Shown: positions 55,005 through 63,944 of the stretch, in pieces
Layout: the number at the start of each line of letters is the position of its first letter
Position numbering within the stretch: the stretch's first letter is position 1
DNA from: Peribacillus glennii
GTDB lineage: Bacteria > Bacillota > Bacilli > Bacillales > DSM-1321
Assembly (NCBI RefSeq): GCF_003429105.1
Contig: NZ_QVTD01000010.1
Span: 124,001 to 188,000 of the forward strand
DNA length: 64,000 nucleotides
Direction: 5' to 3'
Translations under genes and position numbers: made by a program
Notes under the pieces: generated by a model
Databases searched by the model: none
What the model was told of the DNA's origin: nothing
What the model saw: only the letters and a program-made list of their open reading frames with translations

Positions 55005-55877
55005 TTACGGTTTCATTGTCATCCAACTGCCAACATGGTGAACGGCGATTCCACTATACCCAGGTGTACCGGCATAAGAATCTTTAACCTTAACCAGTTC
55101 CTGGTTCATATAGGCTTGTCCTTCTTCAAAGAAGGTCAGCATTCCGCCTTCACTCGTCTGTCCAGTTTCTACACCGATAACCAGCTGTTTATTATATTTT
55201 GCTGCAAGGGCCATTTCTTTTGCGACTAATTCAATAATCATTGAGGCTGAATCCCTATAAGCCATAATTGTAACACTGTTTGTATTCGCTATCATCCATT
55301 CAGCAAGAATCCCTTTTCCATATGTGTTTTTATACGAAATTTCATCAAACCAAAATGGTATGTCAGCCTCCAGTGCAAGAGCTATAGCCGTTGCACTGCT
55401 TTTAGCTTTCATGATTAATGCTTGATATGTTTTGACAGTGGATGCTTGGTTAGTGGACCATCCACTATACAAGTAAGGCTCTACGTCTAAATGTACACCA
55501 GCAAACTTTTGGAAAGAAGAAGATTCATTTTGGTAAGTTTTTAACCAATTCATTAATCGATCCAAGCTTTTGTAGCCATCTGGAGCGACCCACTGAGGAG
55601 CGCCATCCAGTGCATAAATCTTCATTCCCTTGGAAGAGGCTTTCTCAATGAAGCTTCGGTAAACAGTTACAGGAATGTCACGGTCGATTTGCAAATACAC
55701 TTTGTTCAGATTCTTCTCTTCCAAAAAAGCAATAGTTCCTGATTCGTCGTTTACAATCATCCATGGATTCCAAAGCCATGTAGCCTTAGTCTCAGTTACC
55801 GTCGCTTTCGCACTCCCTCCAACGCCCCCGGCAAAAGATAGGAAAACTACTAGTGCTGCCATTATTAACTTTTTCAT
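55005..55877 (-). CDS. Secreted TIM-barrel-like protein under c-di-GMP riboswitch control
   Basis: 290 residues. A signal peptide (1-25, AGGVGGSAKA) is followed by a barrel-like domain: TKATWLWNPWMIVND at the N-terminus, FAGVHLDVEPYLYSGW with paired acidic residues as in glycoside-hydrolase-like barrels, SVTIMAYRDSASM, and QLVIGVETGQTSEG near the end. It resembles an uncharacterised barrel family and is not a named enzyme. The leader holds a c-di-GMP-I aptamer, so it probably acts outside the cell in matrix or sessile-lifestyle functions. A degraded relative of its C-terminus lies near 61.6-61.75 kb. Confidence 0.8.
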   Translation of the reverse strand: MKKLIMAALVVFLSFAGGVGGSAKATVTETKATWLWNPWMIVNDESGTIAFLEEKNLNKVYLQIDRDIPVTVYRSFIEKASSKGMKIYALDGAPQWVAPDGYKSLDRLMNWLKTYQNESSSFQKFAGVHLDVEPYLYSGWSTNQASTVKTYQALIMKAKSSATAIALALEADIPFWFDEISYKNTYGKGILAEWMIANTNSVTIMAYRDSASMIIELVAKEMALAAKYNKQLVIGVETGQTSEGGMLTFFEEGQAYMNQELVKVKDSYAGTPGYSGIAVHHVGSWMTMKP

Positions 55878-55887
55878 GAATTGCCCT

Positions 55888-55917
55888 CCATTCTGTCAGC
55901 CTAGGCCCACAGAATGG
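55888..55917 (-). promoter_or_regulatory. Hairpin joining the riboswitch to the ribosome site
   Basis: Minus strand CCATTCTGT / ACAGAATGG, 9 bp and perfect, ending directly at the GGAGGG ribosome site of the secreted-protein gene. No T-run follows, so translational control is more likely than termination. Confidence 0.6.
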
Positions 55918-56005
55918 AACCTGGCAGCCTGACGACCATACACAACAAATTGTGCTTAGGCTCACGGCTTTGCGTCCTTCCCTTTCGAAGAAGTTTGCCT
56001 TTTTT
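55914..56005 (-). ncRNA. c-di-GMP-I (GEMM) riboswitch aptamer
   Basis: On the minus strand the conserved pieces occur in order: GGCAAACTTC, a GAAA tetraloop with GGGAAGGACGCAAAGCC, GAGCCTAAG, a variable stem (CACAATTTGTTGTG), then GGCTGCCAGGTTCC. These are the hallmarks of GEMM class I aptamers that bind cyclic di-GMP. It lies about 40 nt before the start of the secreted-protein gene. Confidence 0.9.
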
Positions 56006-56141
56006 CAGAATAATCATTTTATTTATTATACCCCACTGCCTTTGTAAAGTAATTATAATATTTGTCATTTTGTTGAAAAATAATTTACCAATGATTATAA
56101 ACTCATTTCATCTGCATAATTTGCACTTTAATAGTTGTATT

Positions 56142-57191
56142 TTACTGCACGTCTTCCCAAGCAGAAATTTCTTCCCGTACAATTGGTGCCACTTCTTTCC
56201 CTAAAAGCTCAATGGCTTTCATCACATCCACATGTGGCATGCTCCCAACTGGGACATGCAGCATAAACCTTGTGATCCCTACTTTTTTTCGGAGGTGAAT
56301 GATTTTTTGTGCCACGGTTTGCGGGTCCCCGACATACAGTGCTCCTTCAAAGCTGCGTGCCGCATCGAATGCTGCCCGGTCATAATGACCCCAGCCCCGC
56401 TCCCTTCCAATCACATTCATGGCTTGCTGGGTGGGAGGGAAAAATTTGCTTGCTGCCGTCTCGTTATCCTCGGCAATGAATCCATGCGAATGGGAGGCAA
56501 CCGGCAATTTGGATACATCATGGCCCGCCTGAGCCGCCGCTTGTTTATAAAGCTGGACAAGTGGAGCGAACTGCACTGGACGGCCTCCTATGATTGCCAG
56601 AACAAGTGGCAGCCCCAGCAGCCCTGCCCGGATGACCGATTGGCTATTGCCCCCGCTCCCAATCCATACAGGCAAAGGCTCTTGCACGGGACGAGGGTAT
56701 ACACCAAGATTGTTTATGGCGGGGCGATGTTTGCCGGACCAGGACACAACTTCGGACTTTTGTAATGTCAGCAGCAAGTCCAGTTTCTCATCAAAAAGCG
56801 CATCGTAGTCTCTTAAATCATAGCCAAACAGCGGAAATGATTCGATAAAAGAACCACGTCCTGCCATGATTTCTGCCCGCCCATTCGAGATGCCGTCAAG
56901 CGTAGCGAAATCCTGGAATACCCGAACCGGATCTGCAGAGGAAAGTACGGTGACCGCACTAGTCAGCCTAATACGCTTTGTCCGTGAAGCTGCGGCAGCT
57001 AACACAACGGCTGGAGAGGATGCTGCATAATCCTTACGGTGATGCTCCCCTACCCCAAATACATCCAATCCTACTTGATCGGCAAGCACAATTTCCTCGA
57101 CGACTTCACGCAAACGTTGCGCATGACTGATCACTTCCCCCGTTTTAACATCCGGTGTGGTTTCTACAAACGTGCTGATTCCAATTTCCAA
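56142..57191 (-). CDS. LLM-class (luciferase-like) flavin-dependent oxidoreductase
   Basis: 349 residues. It starts MEIGISTFVETTPDVKTGE and shows DVFGVGEHHRKDYAASSPAV, the active-site loop of the luciferase-like barrel, then RAEIMAGRGSFIESFPLFGY and LPVWIGSGGNSQSVIRAGLL. Such enzymes use FMNH2 and oxygen or F420-like chemistry; in Bacillaceae they are FMN-dependent. The substrate is unknown. Monocistronic. Confidence 0.88.
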   Translation of the reverse strand: MEIGISTFVETTPDVKTGEVISHAQRLREVVEEIVLADQVGLDVFGVGEHHRKDYAASSPAVVLAAAASRTKRIRLTSAVTVLSSADPVRVFQDFATLDGISNGRAEIMAGRGSFIESFPLFGYDLRDYDALFDEKLDLLLTLQKSEVVSWSGKHRPAINNLGVYPRPVQEPLPVWIGSGGNSQSVIRAGLLGLPLVLAIIGGRPVQFAPLVQLYKQAAAQAGHDVSKLPVASHSHGFIAEDNETAASKFFPPTQQAMNVIGRERGWGHYDRAAFDAARSFEGALYVGDPQTVAQKIIHLRKKVGITRFMLHVPVGSMPHVDVMKAIELLGKEVAPIVREEISAWEDVQ

Positions 57192-57336
57192 TTACATCAC
57201 TCCTGGATTCGCATATTTTACAATTCAACATATTTTTTGTTCCCGCTTCTTCCTATTTATAGCAATTTATATTAATATACCTTACATTCGAGATTTATTC
57301 ATTAAGAAGGATCGAGCAGGAAAACCAATAAAAAAA

Positions 57337-57397
57337 AGTGCCTGTCACTCCCGAGATTGTCGACTCCAATTCGACTGATCAGGGTTGTGAAAAGCAC
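57337..57397. repeat. Second family-B palindromic repeat, decayed right arm
   Basis: AGTGCCTGTCACTCCCGAGA with inner GTCGACTCC...TTCGAC, then a worn right arm (GTGAAAAGCAC). It shares the left 18 bp (AAAAGTGCCTGTCACTCC) with the copy at 53587. Confidence 0.75.
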
Positions 57398-57417
57398 CAT
57401 GTTAATTTTTTGAGGCA

Positions 57418-57655
57418 TCAGCCATTTTCTACATCACTGGGTTTGGCTATAAGATAAAAATCTAATTTTCCCTTAATCAGGTTCGGGTGATTTTTGATAT
57501 AGGCATCCCTGCGGTTCATATACCTCTTTTTGTGCATACTTTTTGCCAGTGCCATCATCGGCAGAGAAATGATCAGTGGCGTAAACGCATACCATACCGT
57601 AAAAAATGTTGATTATAGTAGAAACAATTGTCCATGATAAAATATGATACCTATT
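57418..57655 (-). pseudogene. Remnant of a small membrane protein gene
   Basis: Minus-strand frame FTVWYAFTPLIISLPMMALA, then KKRYMNRRDAYIKNHPN, ends at a stop. A frame change at a six-A/T run (57601-57606) links it to an upstream hydrophobic piece (LSWTIVSTIINIF). No start codon in phase is evident. Family unknown. Confidence 0.5.
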
Positions 57656-57677
57656 CCCTCATTTTTCGCCCAAAGGA

Positions 57678-59186
57678 TTAACTATAGACTGGCTCTTTTT
57701 CGCTTAGACCTAACGTCTCGGCTGTAGCCGTATGAATTTTGTTCAGAAGCTCTGGGTTTTCCATTAATGACACGCCATAAGATGGAATCATTTCTTTGAT
57801 CTTTGTTTCCCAGTCTTTTATTTGCTGCGGGAAACATTTCTTGATTACTTCAAGCATAACGTGAACTGCCGTAGAAGCACCCGGAGAAGCACCCAGTAAT
57901 GCTGCAATCGAACCATCAGCAGCAGTAATCACTTCCGTACCAAATTGAAGTGTTCCTTTACCGGCCTCAGTATCTTTGATTACTTGTACACGTTGACCCG
58001 CTACTACTAAATCCCAATCCTCGCTTTTCGCGTTCGGGATAAACTCTCGTAACTCTTCCATGCGCTGTTCTTTCGATAGCATGACTTGCTGGATCAGGTA
58101 TTTTGTCAATGACATCTCTTTTGCGCCTGCCGCTAACATCGTCAAGACATTATTCGGTTTTACGGAAGTGACTAAATCAAGCATTGAACCAGTTTTTAAG
58201 AACTTTGGCGAGAATCCGGCAAATGGTCCAAATAGCAACGATTTTTTCTTATCAATATATCTTGTGTCAAGATGCGGAACGGACATTGGCGGTGCACCAA
58301 CCTTCGCTTTCCCGTATACTTTGGCATTATGCTGCGCTACAACTTTTGGATTATTACATACCATAAATATTCCGCTTACTGGGAATCCCCCAATATGTTT
58401 GCTTTCAGGAATTCCGGTTTTTTGCAGTAAATGCAGGCTTCCGCCCCCGCCTCCGATAAAGACGAATTTTGCAGTATGGCTCTCCACGCTGCCGCTATCG
58501 ACATTACGCACTTTTAATTCCCAGGAGCCATTGCTGGTACGTTTAATAGTATCAACACTATGTTTGTATTGGATATCAACGTTTTTAGTCTTTAAGTGGT
58601 CAAATAACATGCGTGTTAAAGCACCAAAATTGACATCCGTTCCAGTGTCGATTTTTGTTGCCGCCAGCTTTTCATTCGATGTACGGCCTTCCAGAATAAG
58701 TGGAATCCAATCCATCAGTTTTTCCGGGTCATCGGAAAATTCCATCCCTTTAAACAGGGGATTCTTTGATAGCGCTTCAAAACGTTTCTTTAAAAAAGAG
58801 ACATTTTCTTCCCCTTCCACCATACTCATATGAGGCAGTGGCATGATAAAGTCCTGCGGGTTGTTGATGAGCTTGCTTTTTACAAGATAGGACCAAAACT
58901 GCATTGAAACCTGAAACTGTTCATTAATTTTAATTGCTTTGCTAATATCTATAGATCCGTCTGGTTTTTCGACAGTGTAGTTAAGCTCGCACAATGCGGC
59001 ATGCCCTGTTCCCGCATTATTCCATTCGTTAGAGCTTTCCTCGCCCGCTTTTTCGAGTTTCTCAAACACTTTGATATTCCATTCCGGCACTAACTCTTTC
59101 AATAGTGTCCCTAAAGTCGCACTCATGATTCCGGCACCAATTAAAATGACGTCTGTTTTAGTTTCCCTGCTGCTCATTTTTACCAT
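57678..59186 (-). CDS. mqo: Malate:quinone oxidoreductase
   Basis: 502 residues, the family length. FAD-binding motif near the N-terminus ([20 protein letters not shown]), then [38 protein letters not shown] and [16 protein letters not shown]. It oxidises malate to oxaloacetate at the membrane and delivers electrons to quinone, an alternative to NAD-malate dehydrogenase. Monocistronic; a 12-bp inverted repeat lies in its upstream region. Confidence 0.95.
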   Translation of the reverse strand: MVKMSSRETKTDVILIGAGIMSATLGTLLKELVPEWNIKVFEKLEKAGEESSNEWNNAGTGHAALCELNYTVEKPDGSIDISKAIKINEQFQVSMQFWSYLVKSKLINNPQDFIMPLPHMSMVEGEENVSFLKKRFEALSKNPLFKGMEFSDDPEKLMDWIPLILEGRTSNEKLAATKIDTGTDVNFGALTRMLFDHLKTKNVDIQYKHSVDTIKRTSNGSWELKVRNVDSGSVESHTAKFVFIGGGGGSLHLLQKTGIPESKHIGGFPVSGIFMVCNNPKVVAQHNAKVYGKAKVGAPPMSVPHLDTRYIDKKKSLLFGPFAGFSPKFLKTGSMLDLVTSVKPNNVLTMLAAGAKEMSLTKYLIQQVMLSKEQRMEELREFIPNAKSEDWDLVVAGQRVQVIKDTEAGKGTLQFGTEVITAADGSIAALLGASPGASTAVHVMLEVIKKCFPQQIKDWETKIKEMIPSYGVSLMENPELLNKIHTATAETLGLSEKEPVYS

Positions 59187-59267
59187 CCCTTATACCCTAA
59201 AATTTGCAGAAAAGATTGCAGGCACGACCTAGTCAGCACACCTTTTCTGACTCACTTACCCGTATGA

Positions 59268-59310
59268 ATAATTATTAGATTCAAAATATCTACTATTATC
59301 TAATAATTAT
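59268..59310. promoter_or_regulatory. 12-bp inverted repeat upstream of mqo
   Basis: ATAATTATTAGA (59268-59279) and TCTAATAATTAT (59299-59310) are perfect complements 19 nt apart, about 85-125 nt upstream of the mqo start, overlapping a TATAAT-like box on the minus strand. It could be an operator or an RNA hairpin. Confidence 0.45.
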
Positions 59311-59661
59311 ATACTATTTAAAGCTGGTAAAAAAGTGAGAAGTCCGTTCAAAATGTACTAGAAACACAAAAAAACCTTAACTTACTTCTAAAAAGAGTTA
59401 AGGTTTTTGTTTAGCCGTTACATATCCTCCGGTTATCCGTGACTTTTTTAAATGCGTTGTGACAAAATAGCTTATAGTTAAAATCAAACAAAAAAGGAGA
59501 AGGGAAATCAACATCATACGATTTCCTTTGTCCTTTTAAAATCATTCGGTCCCTCTTTCTATAAACGAGCTCTTTAAGATAAAGTTTACCGTTACTTATG
59601 TTGAAGTTGTTAAGCAGGAAGAAAAATCTCGTGAATTTGCGATAGAAATGAGGTGCAAAGA
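59311..59661. other. Gene-free gap between mqo and katX with an orphan terminator
   Basis: No gene recognised. It contains a hairpin AACCTTAACT / AGTTAAGGTT with T-runs in both directions (59376-59412), a bidirectional terminator without an evident gene to serve, suggesting a lost or very small transcript. Confidence 0.4.
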
Positions 59662-59686
59662 AAAAGGCTGCCGAATTTTGACAGCC
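59662..59686 (-). terminator. Terminator of katX
   Basis: Minus strand GGCTGTC / GGCAGCC stem (one G-T pair), then TTTTTCTTT. Confidence 0.85.
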
Positions 59687-59699
59687 TTCCTTTACTTCC

Positions 59700-61349
59700 T
59701 CAATATGGATCAGCTTCGTGGCCTTTCTTCACCGCATCTTCTGTTGCTTTGTTTGCAGCTAATGAACCTTGTGCATATTTAGATTTGCCTGCTTCACGTC
59801 CTGGAATTTGGTTTTCCATGTTCATTCCCTTGATTTCTTTCATTTTCATTTCGATGCCTTCCTTTACACGGCGGCCATACTCTTCATCGGCTTGTGTAAA
59901 GTGCTCAACCATAGCATCCTGGATTTTTTTGTCGCATACCGCTAGCGCCCCGGACAGGTTTTTAATCAATTCATCGCGCTCCCAATCCTCGAAACTGCGA
60001 TAAGTTTCGCCCGCTTGGCCATAATTATTGGGACGATCAATTGGTGCACTCATTGCCGCCGCATTAAACGTTGGGCGGTGCTGTGGACGTTCTTCTTTAT
60101 TTGCTTCCTGATAGCCGCCGAGCATGGATGGCTCATAGTTGATATGTGGATTATCTCCAGACTCCTTCGGGTCACGGATATCCATTTGGCCGCGATGCTG
60201 ATTCGTACGGACAGGTGCTTTCGGCGCGTTAACAGGCAGTTTTAGGTAGTTCGCTCCTACACGGTAGCGCTGCGTATCGGAATAAGAGAAGGTACGGCCT
60301 TGCAGCATTTTATCGTCCGAAAAGTCCATTCCGTCGACGAGCACCCCTGTACCGAATGCTGCTTGCTCAATCTCTGCATGGTAATCAACCGGATTGCGGT
60401 CTAAAACCATCCGTCCAACCGGGTGCCACGGAAATTTATCTTCCGGCCAAAGTTTCGTATCATCAAGCGGATCAAAATCGAGTTCCGGATGGTAATCGTC
60501 CTCCATGATCTGTACAAAGAGCTCCCATTCCGGGTATTCCCCTCGTTCAATTGCTTCATACAAATCCTGTGTCGCATGGCTGACGTTCTTCGCTTGAATA
60601 GAATCAGCCTCTTCCTGTGTTAAGTTGCGGATCCCTTGTTTCGGTTCCCAGTGGTACTTCACCAGTACAGCCTCACCTTTATCATTTACCCACTTATAAG
60701 TATTAACACCAGAACCCTGCATGTGCCGGTATGTTGCTGGTATGCCCCATGGAGAGAACAGGAATGTAATCATATGTGTTGCCTCAGGCGTACGTGAAAC
60801 AAAGTCAAACATCCGTTGCGGATTCGGCACATTTGAAGCCGGATCGACTTTAAACGCATGAATCATATCAGGGAACTTCATGGCATCACGGATAAAGAAA
60901 ATTTTAAGATTGTTGCCAACCAGATCCCAGTTGCCATCTTCCGTATACATTTTTACTGCAAATCCACGCGGATCGCGGGCTGTTTCCGGTGAATCTTTCG
61001 CGCCTGCCACTGTAGAGAAACGAACCATTAAAGGTGTTTTCTTCCCGGCACCCGAAAATACTTTGGCTCGGGTATACTTCTCTACCGGTTCATCTCCAAC
61101 TTTTCCATACGTTTCAAAATAGCCGAATGCCCCCGCACCCCTTGCGTGTACAACCCGCTCTGGTACCTCTTCACGGTCAAAATGGGAAATCTTTTCAATG
61201 AAATGATAATTCTCAAGTGTGGCCGGACCACGGTTGCCAATTGTACGGATATTCTGGTTATCCGGTACCGGATGGCCCTGTCTGGTTGTCAATATTTCCC
61301 GTTCAACTTCTTGTCGGTTTGGAGCATTCTTATCCTGATTTTCCGCCAA
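59700..61349 (-). CDS. katX: Catalase, spore-type (KatX-like)
   Basis: 549 residues from a TTG 8 nt after GAGGAGG; the in-frame ATG at 61367 is inside that ribosome site region. Clade-3-type heme catalase: [20 protein letters not shown] (active-site His), [20 protein letters not shown], and heme-Tyr region [18 protein letters not shown]. The extra C-terminal tail ([20 protein letters not shown]) and the length match KatX of B. subtilis (547 residues), the catalase of dormant spores. It differs from the large KatE at 36-38 kb. A sigma-F-like promoter lies upstream. Confidence 0.88.
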   Translation of the reverse strand: MAENQDKNAPNRQEVEREILTTRQGHPVPDNQNIRTIGNRGPATLENYHFIEKISHFDREEVPERVVHARGAGAFGYFETYGKVGDEPVEKYTRAKVFSGAGKKTPLMVRFSTVAGAKDSPETARDPRGFAVKMYTEDGNWDLVGNNLKIFFIRDAMKFPDMIHAFKVDPASNVPNPQRMFDFVSRTPEATHMITFLFSPWGIPATYRHMQGSGVNTYKWVNDKGEAVLVKYHWEPKQGIRNLTQEEADSIQAKNVSHATQDLYEAIERGEYPEWELFVQIMEDDYHPELDFDPLDDTKLWPEDKFPWHPVGRMVLDRNPVDYHAEIEQAAFGTGVLVDGMDFSDDKMLQGRTFSYSDTQRYRVGANYLKLPVNAPKAPVRTNQHRGQMDIRDPKESGDNPHINYEPSMLGGYQEANKEERPQHRPTFNAAAMSAPIDRPNNYGQAGETYRSFEDWERDELIKNLSGALAVCDKKIQDAMVEHFTQADEEYGRRVKEGIEMKMKEIKGMNMENQIPGREAGKSKYAQGSLAANKATEDAVKKGHEADPY

Positions 61350-61380
61350 AATGAAAAACCTCCTCATAATTAGTCAGAAT

Positions 61381-61410
61381 GTCTTTACCCACTTTCACTA
61401 AACATCATGC
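61381..61410 (-). promoter_or_regulatory. Candidate sigma-F/sigma-G promoter of katX
   Basis: Minus strand GCATG (61406-61410), 15-nt spacer, GGGTAAAGAC (61381-61390), against GYATA-N15-GGNNANA. Agreement is partial but fits forespore expression expected for katX. Confidence 0.4.
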
Positions 61411-61592
61411 AATGTTCTGCCTATTTATTTATAATTTTTCTTTTTCTATAACGATTTTAATTAGTTTATAATTTCAAAAATTCCCGGATAGGAATTAAAT
61501 AATAGAAAGGCACCTTACTTTATTTCTGAATAATAGAGGAACACCCTTTCATTATACTTATAAACGGATTGCCGTGATGTATGTAAATAGGG

Positions 61593-61745
61593 TTAAGCAT
61601 TTCTGCTATTTTTTGGACGATGAGAGGTTTTTAGCTTTTTCAATATTTTAGTTCTGCTTTTTGCAAGCTTCAGGTTTTTGGTCGCTTTACCTTCATCAAA
61701 GAAAGTAAGCGTTGCTCCTTTACTGGTCAGCCCTGTCTGTACACC
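61593..61745 (-). pseudogene. Remnant related to the riboswitch-controlled secreted protein
   Basis: Minus strand GVQTGLTSKGATLTFFDEGK then basic low-complexity sequence to a stop. It parallels IGVETGQTSEGGMLTFFEEG in the protein at 55.0-55.9 kb. No start, signal peptide or riboswitch remains. Confidence 0.65.
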
Positions 61746-61909
61746 CTAACAATATGTCTAAGTGATATAGCCTATTTCTATACGTACTTCATTTTTCTTT
61801 ATATCTTCATTTGAAACGCACGAAAAAAAGAGATGATAACTCTTTAAGAGCAAACCTCTCCGACCCTTTATCATAATTAGTTGTCCTATATATTCACCCG
61901 CCAGTGACT

Positions 61910-62200
61910 TCATACAAAGCTTATAGGCTTAATAAGTTCACTATCTTTCAATAGGCCAATCCCTAAATCCCGTAGCCCCTGTTTATCCTGTAATAAGTAA
62001 ACAACATTCGATGCATCGCCATCATAGAAAAATACCCAACACGTTAGATCTTTCTTAAATTCAACCGGAATACTTGCCTTAAGCTCCCCGTCCTTATGTC
62101 GTCCGCTGATATGGCTTTAACACCTACTTTCCAATCTTTATATGCCAAATGTGGATGGCTGTTCCTCCATATAGTGTCTAAATACTTTAATCACGCTCAT
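61910..62200 (-). pseudogene. Small gene of unknown family with two frameshifts
   Basis: ATG at 62200 behind GGGGAG starts MSVIKVFRHYMEEQPSTF. Two frame changes later the reading continues AYKDWKVGVKAISADD and KDGELKASIPVEFKKDLTCW, VYLLQDKQGLRDLGIGLL and a stop. The intact protein would be about 95 residues. I do not recognise the family. Confidence 0.5.
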
Positions 62201-62284
62201 GTTATTGCTCGCTCCCCTTATAGGTTGATAAAAATGGAAAAAGGAGAAGATAAATCATCGTCACTGGATTGATTTATCTTCTCC

Positions 62285-62587
62285 CTACTTTGTAAAGTGC
62301 CTAACCACTTCATTATTCATTTGAATTTGTATCGATTCAATTTTACGGTCATTAGCTATCGTAATTTTATTGATTAGCAAATGCAAAAGCTGTTTTCTCT
62401 GTTCGTCTGTAATGGAATTCTTATAACAATCCTCAAAATGATTCATTACCCGTTTGACCATTTTAAATGATATTTCTTGCTTGCTGCCTTGCCCCAATTT
62501 TTGCTCAATCGGCATAATTCGGTCATCCAATAGCCTTTTTTCTTCATCTAACTTTTCCAATCGGTCCTTTAAATCGGTCTTGTTTTA
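62285..62587 (-). pseudogene. C-terminal remnant of a large serine recombinase
   Basis: About 100 residues: a charged coiled coil (LEKLDEEKRLLDDRIMPIEQ) and then MVKRVMNHFEDCYKNSITDE and RKQLLHLLINKITIANDRKI. This is the C-terminal end of large serine site-specific recombinases such as those of prophages and conjugative elements. The catalytic and DNA-binding domains are gone; a stop lies just upstream of the coil. Confidence 0.8.
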
Positions 62588-62641
62588 TATTCCATCTTCG
62601 CACTTAATTTTTGGTGTATTTTTCTTACATTTGGATAGCCA

Positions 62642-62671
62642 AAAGCCTACGGTATTAATTCCGTAGGCTTT
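62642..62671. terminator. Terminator of the DJ-1 gene
   Basis: AAAGCCTACGG / CCGTAGGCTTT perfect 11-bp stem with an 8-nt loop. T-residues flank both sides. Confidence 0.75.
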
Positions 62672-62704
62672 CGATTATATGAAAATTCAGGGAGGAATGT
62701 AGAA

Positions 62705-63223
62705 TTAGCTTAATGATTTTACTAAAGCTTCTCCAAATTCTTTAGCGCCATCTGGACCATCACCAGTGATAATATCATCATGAGCAACAACATGTTTTTC
62801 AACATATGTTACTTTATTCGCTTTTAATTGGTCTTTTTGTACATCTACTGGATAGCAAGTTGCTTCTCTTCCAGTAAGTAAACCCGTTTTAGCTACAGTA
62901 ACCGCACCTGCACAAATTCCTGTTACAAGAACTTTATTAGTATACGCTTGCTTCAAGTAGTCTTGTAATTCTTTATTTTCCCATAGATGATCGTTCGTAC
63001 CAGATCCACCAATAACAGATACAACATCATAGTCAGAAGCACAAACGTCTGAGAAAATGACCTCAGCAGTTGCTTTACCTTCATAATCCCCTATGATTTC
63101 ACCTGTTTTTGTACTTGCAATTGTCACATCAATTCCGTTGCTTTCCAATTCCGCTTTTGGTTGAAATAATTCGTCTTCATTGAAACGTTCCGGTGGTATA
63201 ATTAAAAGTGCTTTTTTACTCAT
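62705..63223 (-). CDS. DJ-1/PfpI-family protein
   Basis: 172 residues from the ATG at 63223 with GAGGAGG 9 nt before it; the longer frame to 63412 is a chance extension across the divergent promoter. It shows ALLIIPPERFNEDELFQPKA, DVVSVIGGSGTNDHLWENKE and the nucleophile elbow VTGICAGAVTVAKTGLL with the conserved Cys. Family members are glyoxalases, deglycases or stress chaperones. Diverges from an HxlR-type redox regulator, suggesting induction by electrophiles or oxidants (inference). Confidence 0.9.
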   Translation of the reverse strand: MSKKALLIIPPERFNEDELFQPKAELESNGIDVTIASTKTGEIIGDYEGKATAEVIFSDVCASDYDVVSVIGGSGTNDHLWENKELQDYLKQAYTNKVLVTGICAGAVTVAKTGLLTGREATCYPVDVQKDQLKANKVTYVEKHVVAHDDIITGDGPDGAKEFGEALVKSLS

Positions 63224-63259
63224 TTGTAGTTCCTCCTCATTAATGAAAAAGATTTGCCG

Positions 63260-63307
63260 GTAAGACGACCATTTCATTCTACTGCTTGTTTTCTTCACTG
63301 TGAAGAA
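63260..63307 (-). promoter_or_regulatory. DJ-1 promoter with overlapping palindromic operator
   Basis: Perfect palindrome TTCTTCACTGTGAAGAA (63291-63307). On the minus strand it contains a TTCACA -35 followed after 17 nt by TAGAAT. Direct repeats of GGTTAC (near 63326 and 63337) lie on the hxlR side. The palindrome is the best candidate for HxlR binding. Confidence 0.55.
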
Positions 63308-63371
63308 TGCACTTTTTTGTAAGGAGGTTACCGACAGGTTACAATTGATACAAATAAGGAGGTAAGAATTT

Positions 63372-63761
63372 ATGCCAGATACATTTAGAGATGAAGTTAA
63401 AGAAAAGATCATAAATGGTGATTATAATTGTGAAAAAGAACTTACCTTATCAATTATAAGTGGTAAATGGAAAATTGTTATTTTATGGCATTTGGGAGTA
63501 GAAGGACCACATCGATTCAGTGATCTCCAAAGACTTTTTCCAAAAATATCTCATAAAATATTAACGAATCAATTAAGAGAACTGATGGAAGATGGAATAG
63601 TTCATCGCGAGGTTTATCCAGAAGTTCCACCGAAAGTGGAATATTCCATGACTGAATTGGGGATGACTTTACTTCCTATCGTTGAAATGATGTATGAATG
63701 GGGAAAAAATCGGATAGCAGAAATCATAAAAGAAATGGATATATCGGAATTAAACAATTAA
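63372..63761 (+). CDS. HxlR-family transcriptional regulator
   Basis: 129 residues. An N-terminal Cys ([20 protein letters not shown]) is placed as in the thiol sensors YodB/HypR. The winged helix is [20 protein letters not shown] with [20 protein letters not shown]. Ribosome site AAGGAGG. Diverges from the DJ-1 gene and probably represses it until oxidised by quinones, aldehydes or hypochlorite (inference). Confidence 0.88.
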   Translation: MPDTFRDEVKEKIINGDYNCEKELTLSIISGKWKIVILWHLGVEGPHRFSDLQRLFPKISHKILTNQLRELMEDGIVHREVYPEVPPKVEYSMTELGMTLLPIVEMMYEWGKNRIAEIIKEMDISELNN

Positions 63762-63781
63762 GCATAAGCTTACATTTATAA

Positions 63782-63944
63782 TGTTGCTTTACAAAACCTA
63801 TTAGAAAAGAAGCACCTCAAACTGAACGATGCCTATACTCCTCTTTACGGCGGAATACCAAAAGATGGGCGTGTTGCACAGCCTGAAGATATAGCGGAAA
63901 CTGGTACATCGGTACTTATCGATGGTGGAGCTCATTTAATCTAA
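63782..63944 (+). pseudogene. C-terminal remnant of a short-chain dehydrogenase
   Basis: Plus-strand frame ending GRVAQPEDIAETGTSVLIDG GAHLI and a stop. In intact SDRs about 15 residues separate PEDIA from the TGxxxxIDGG strand; here they are deleted. No catalytic region or start is present. Confidence 0.65.

Noticed and set aside
61421..61500. PerR box upstream of katX
   Set aside because: TTATAAT-like runs occur but no TTATAATNATTATAA palindrome.
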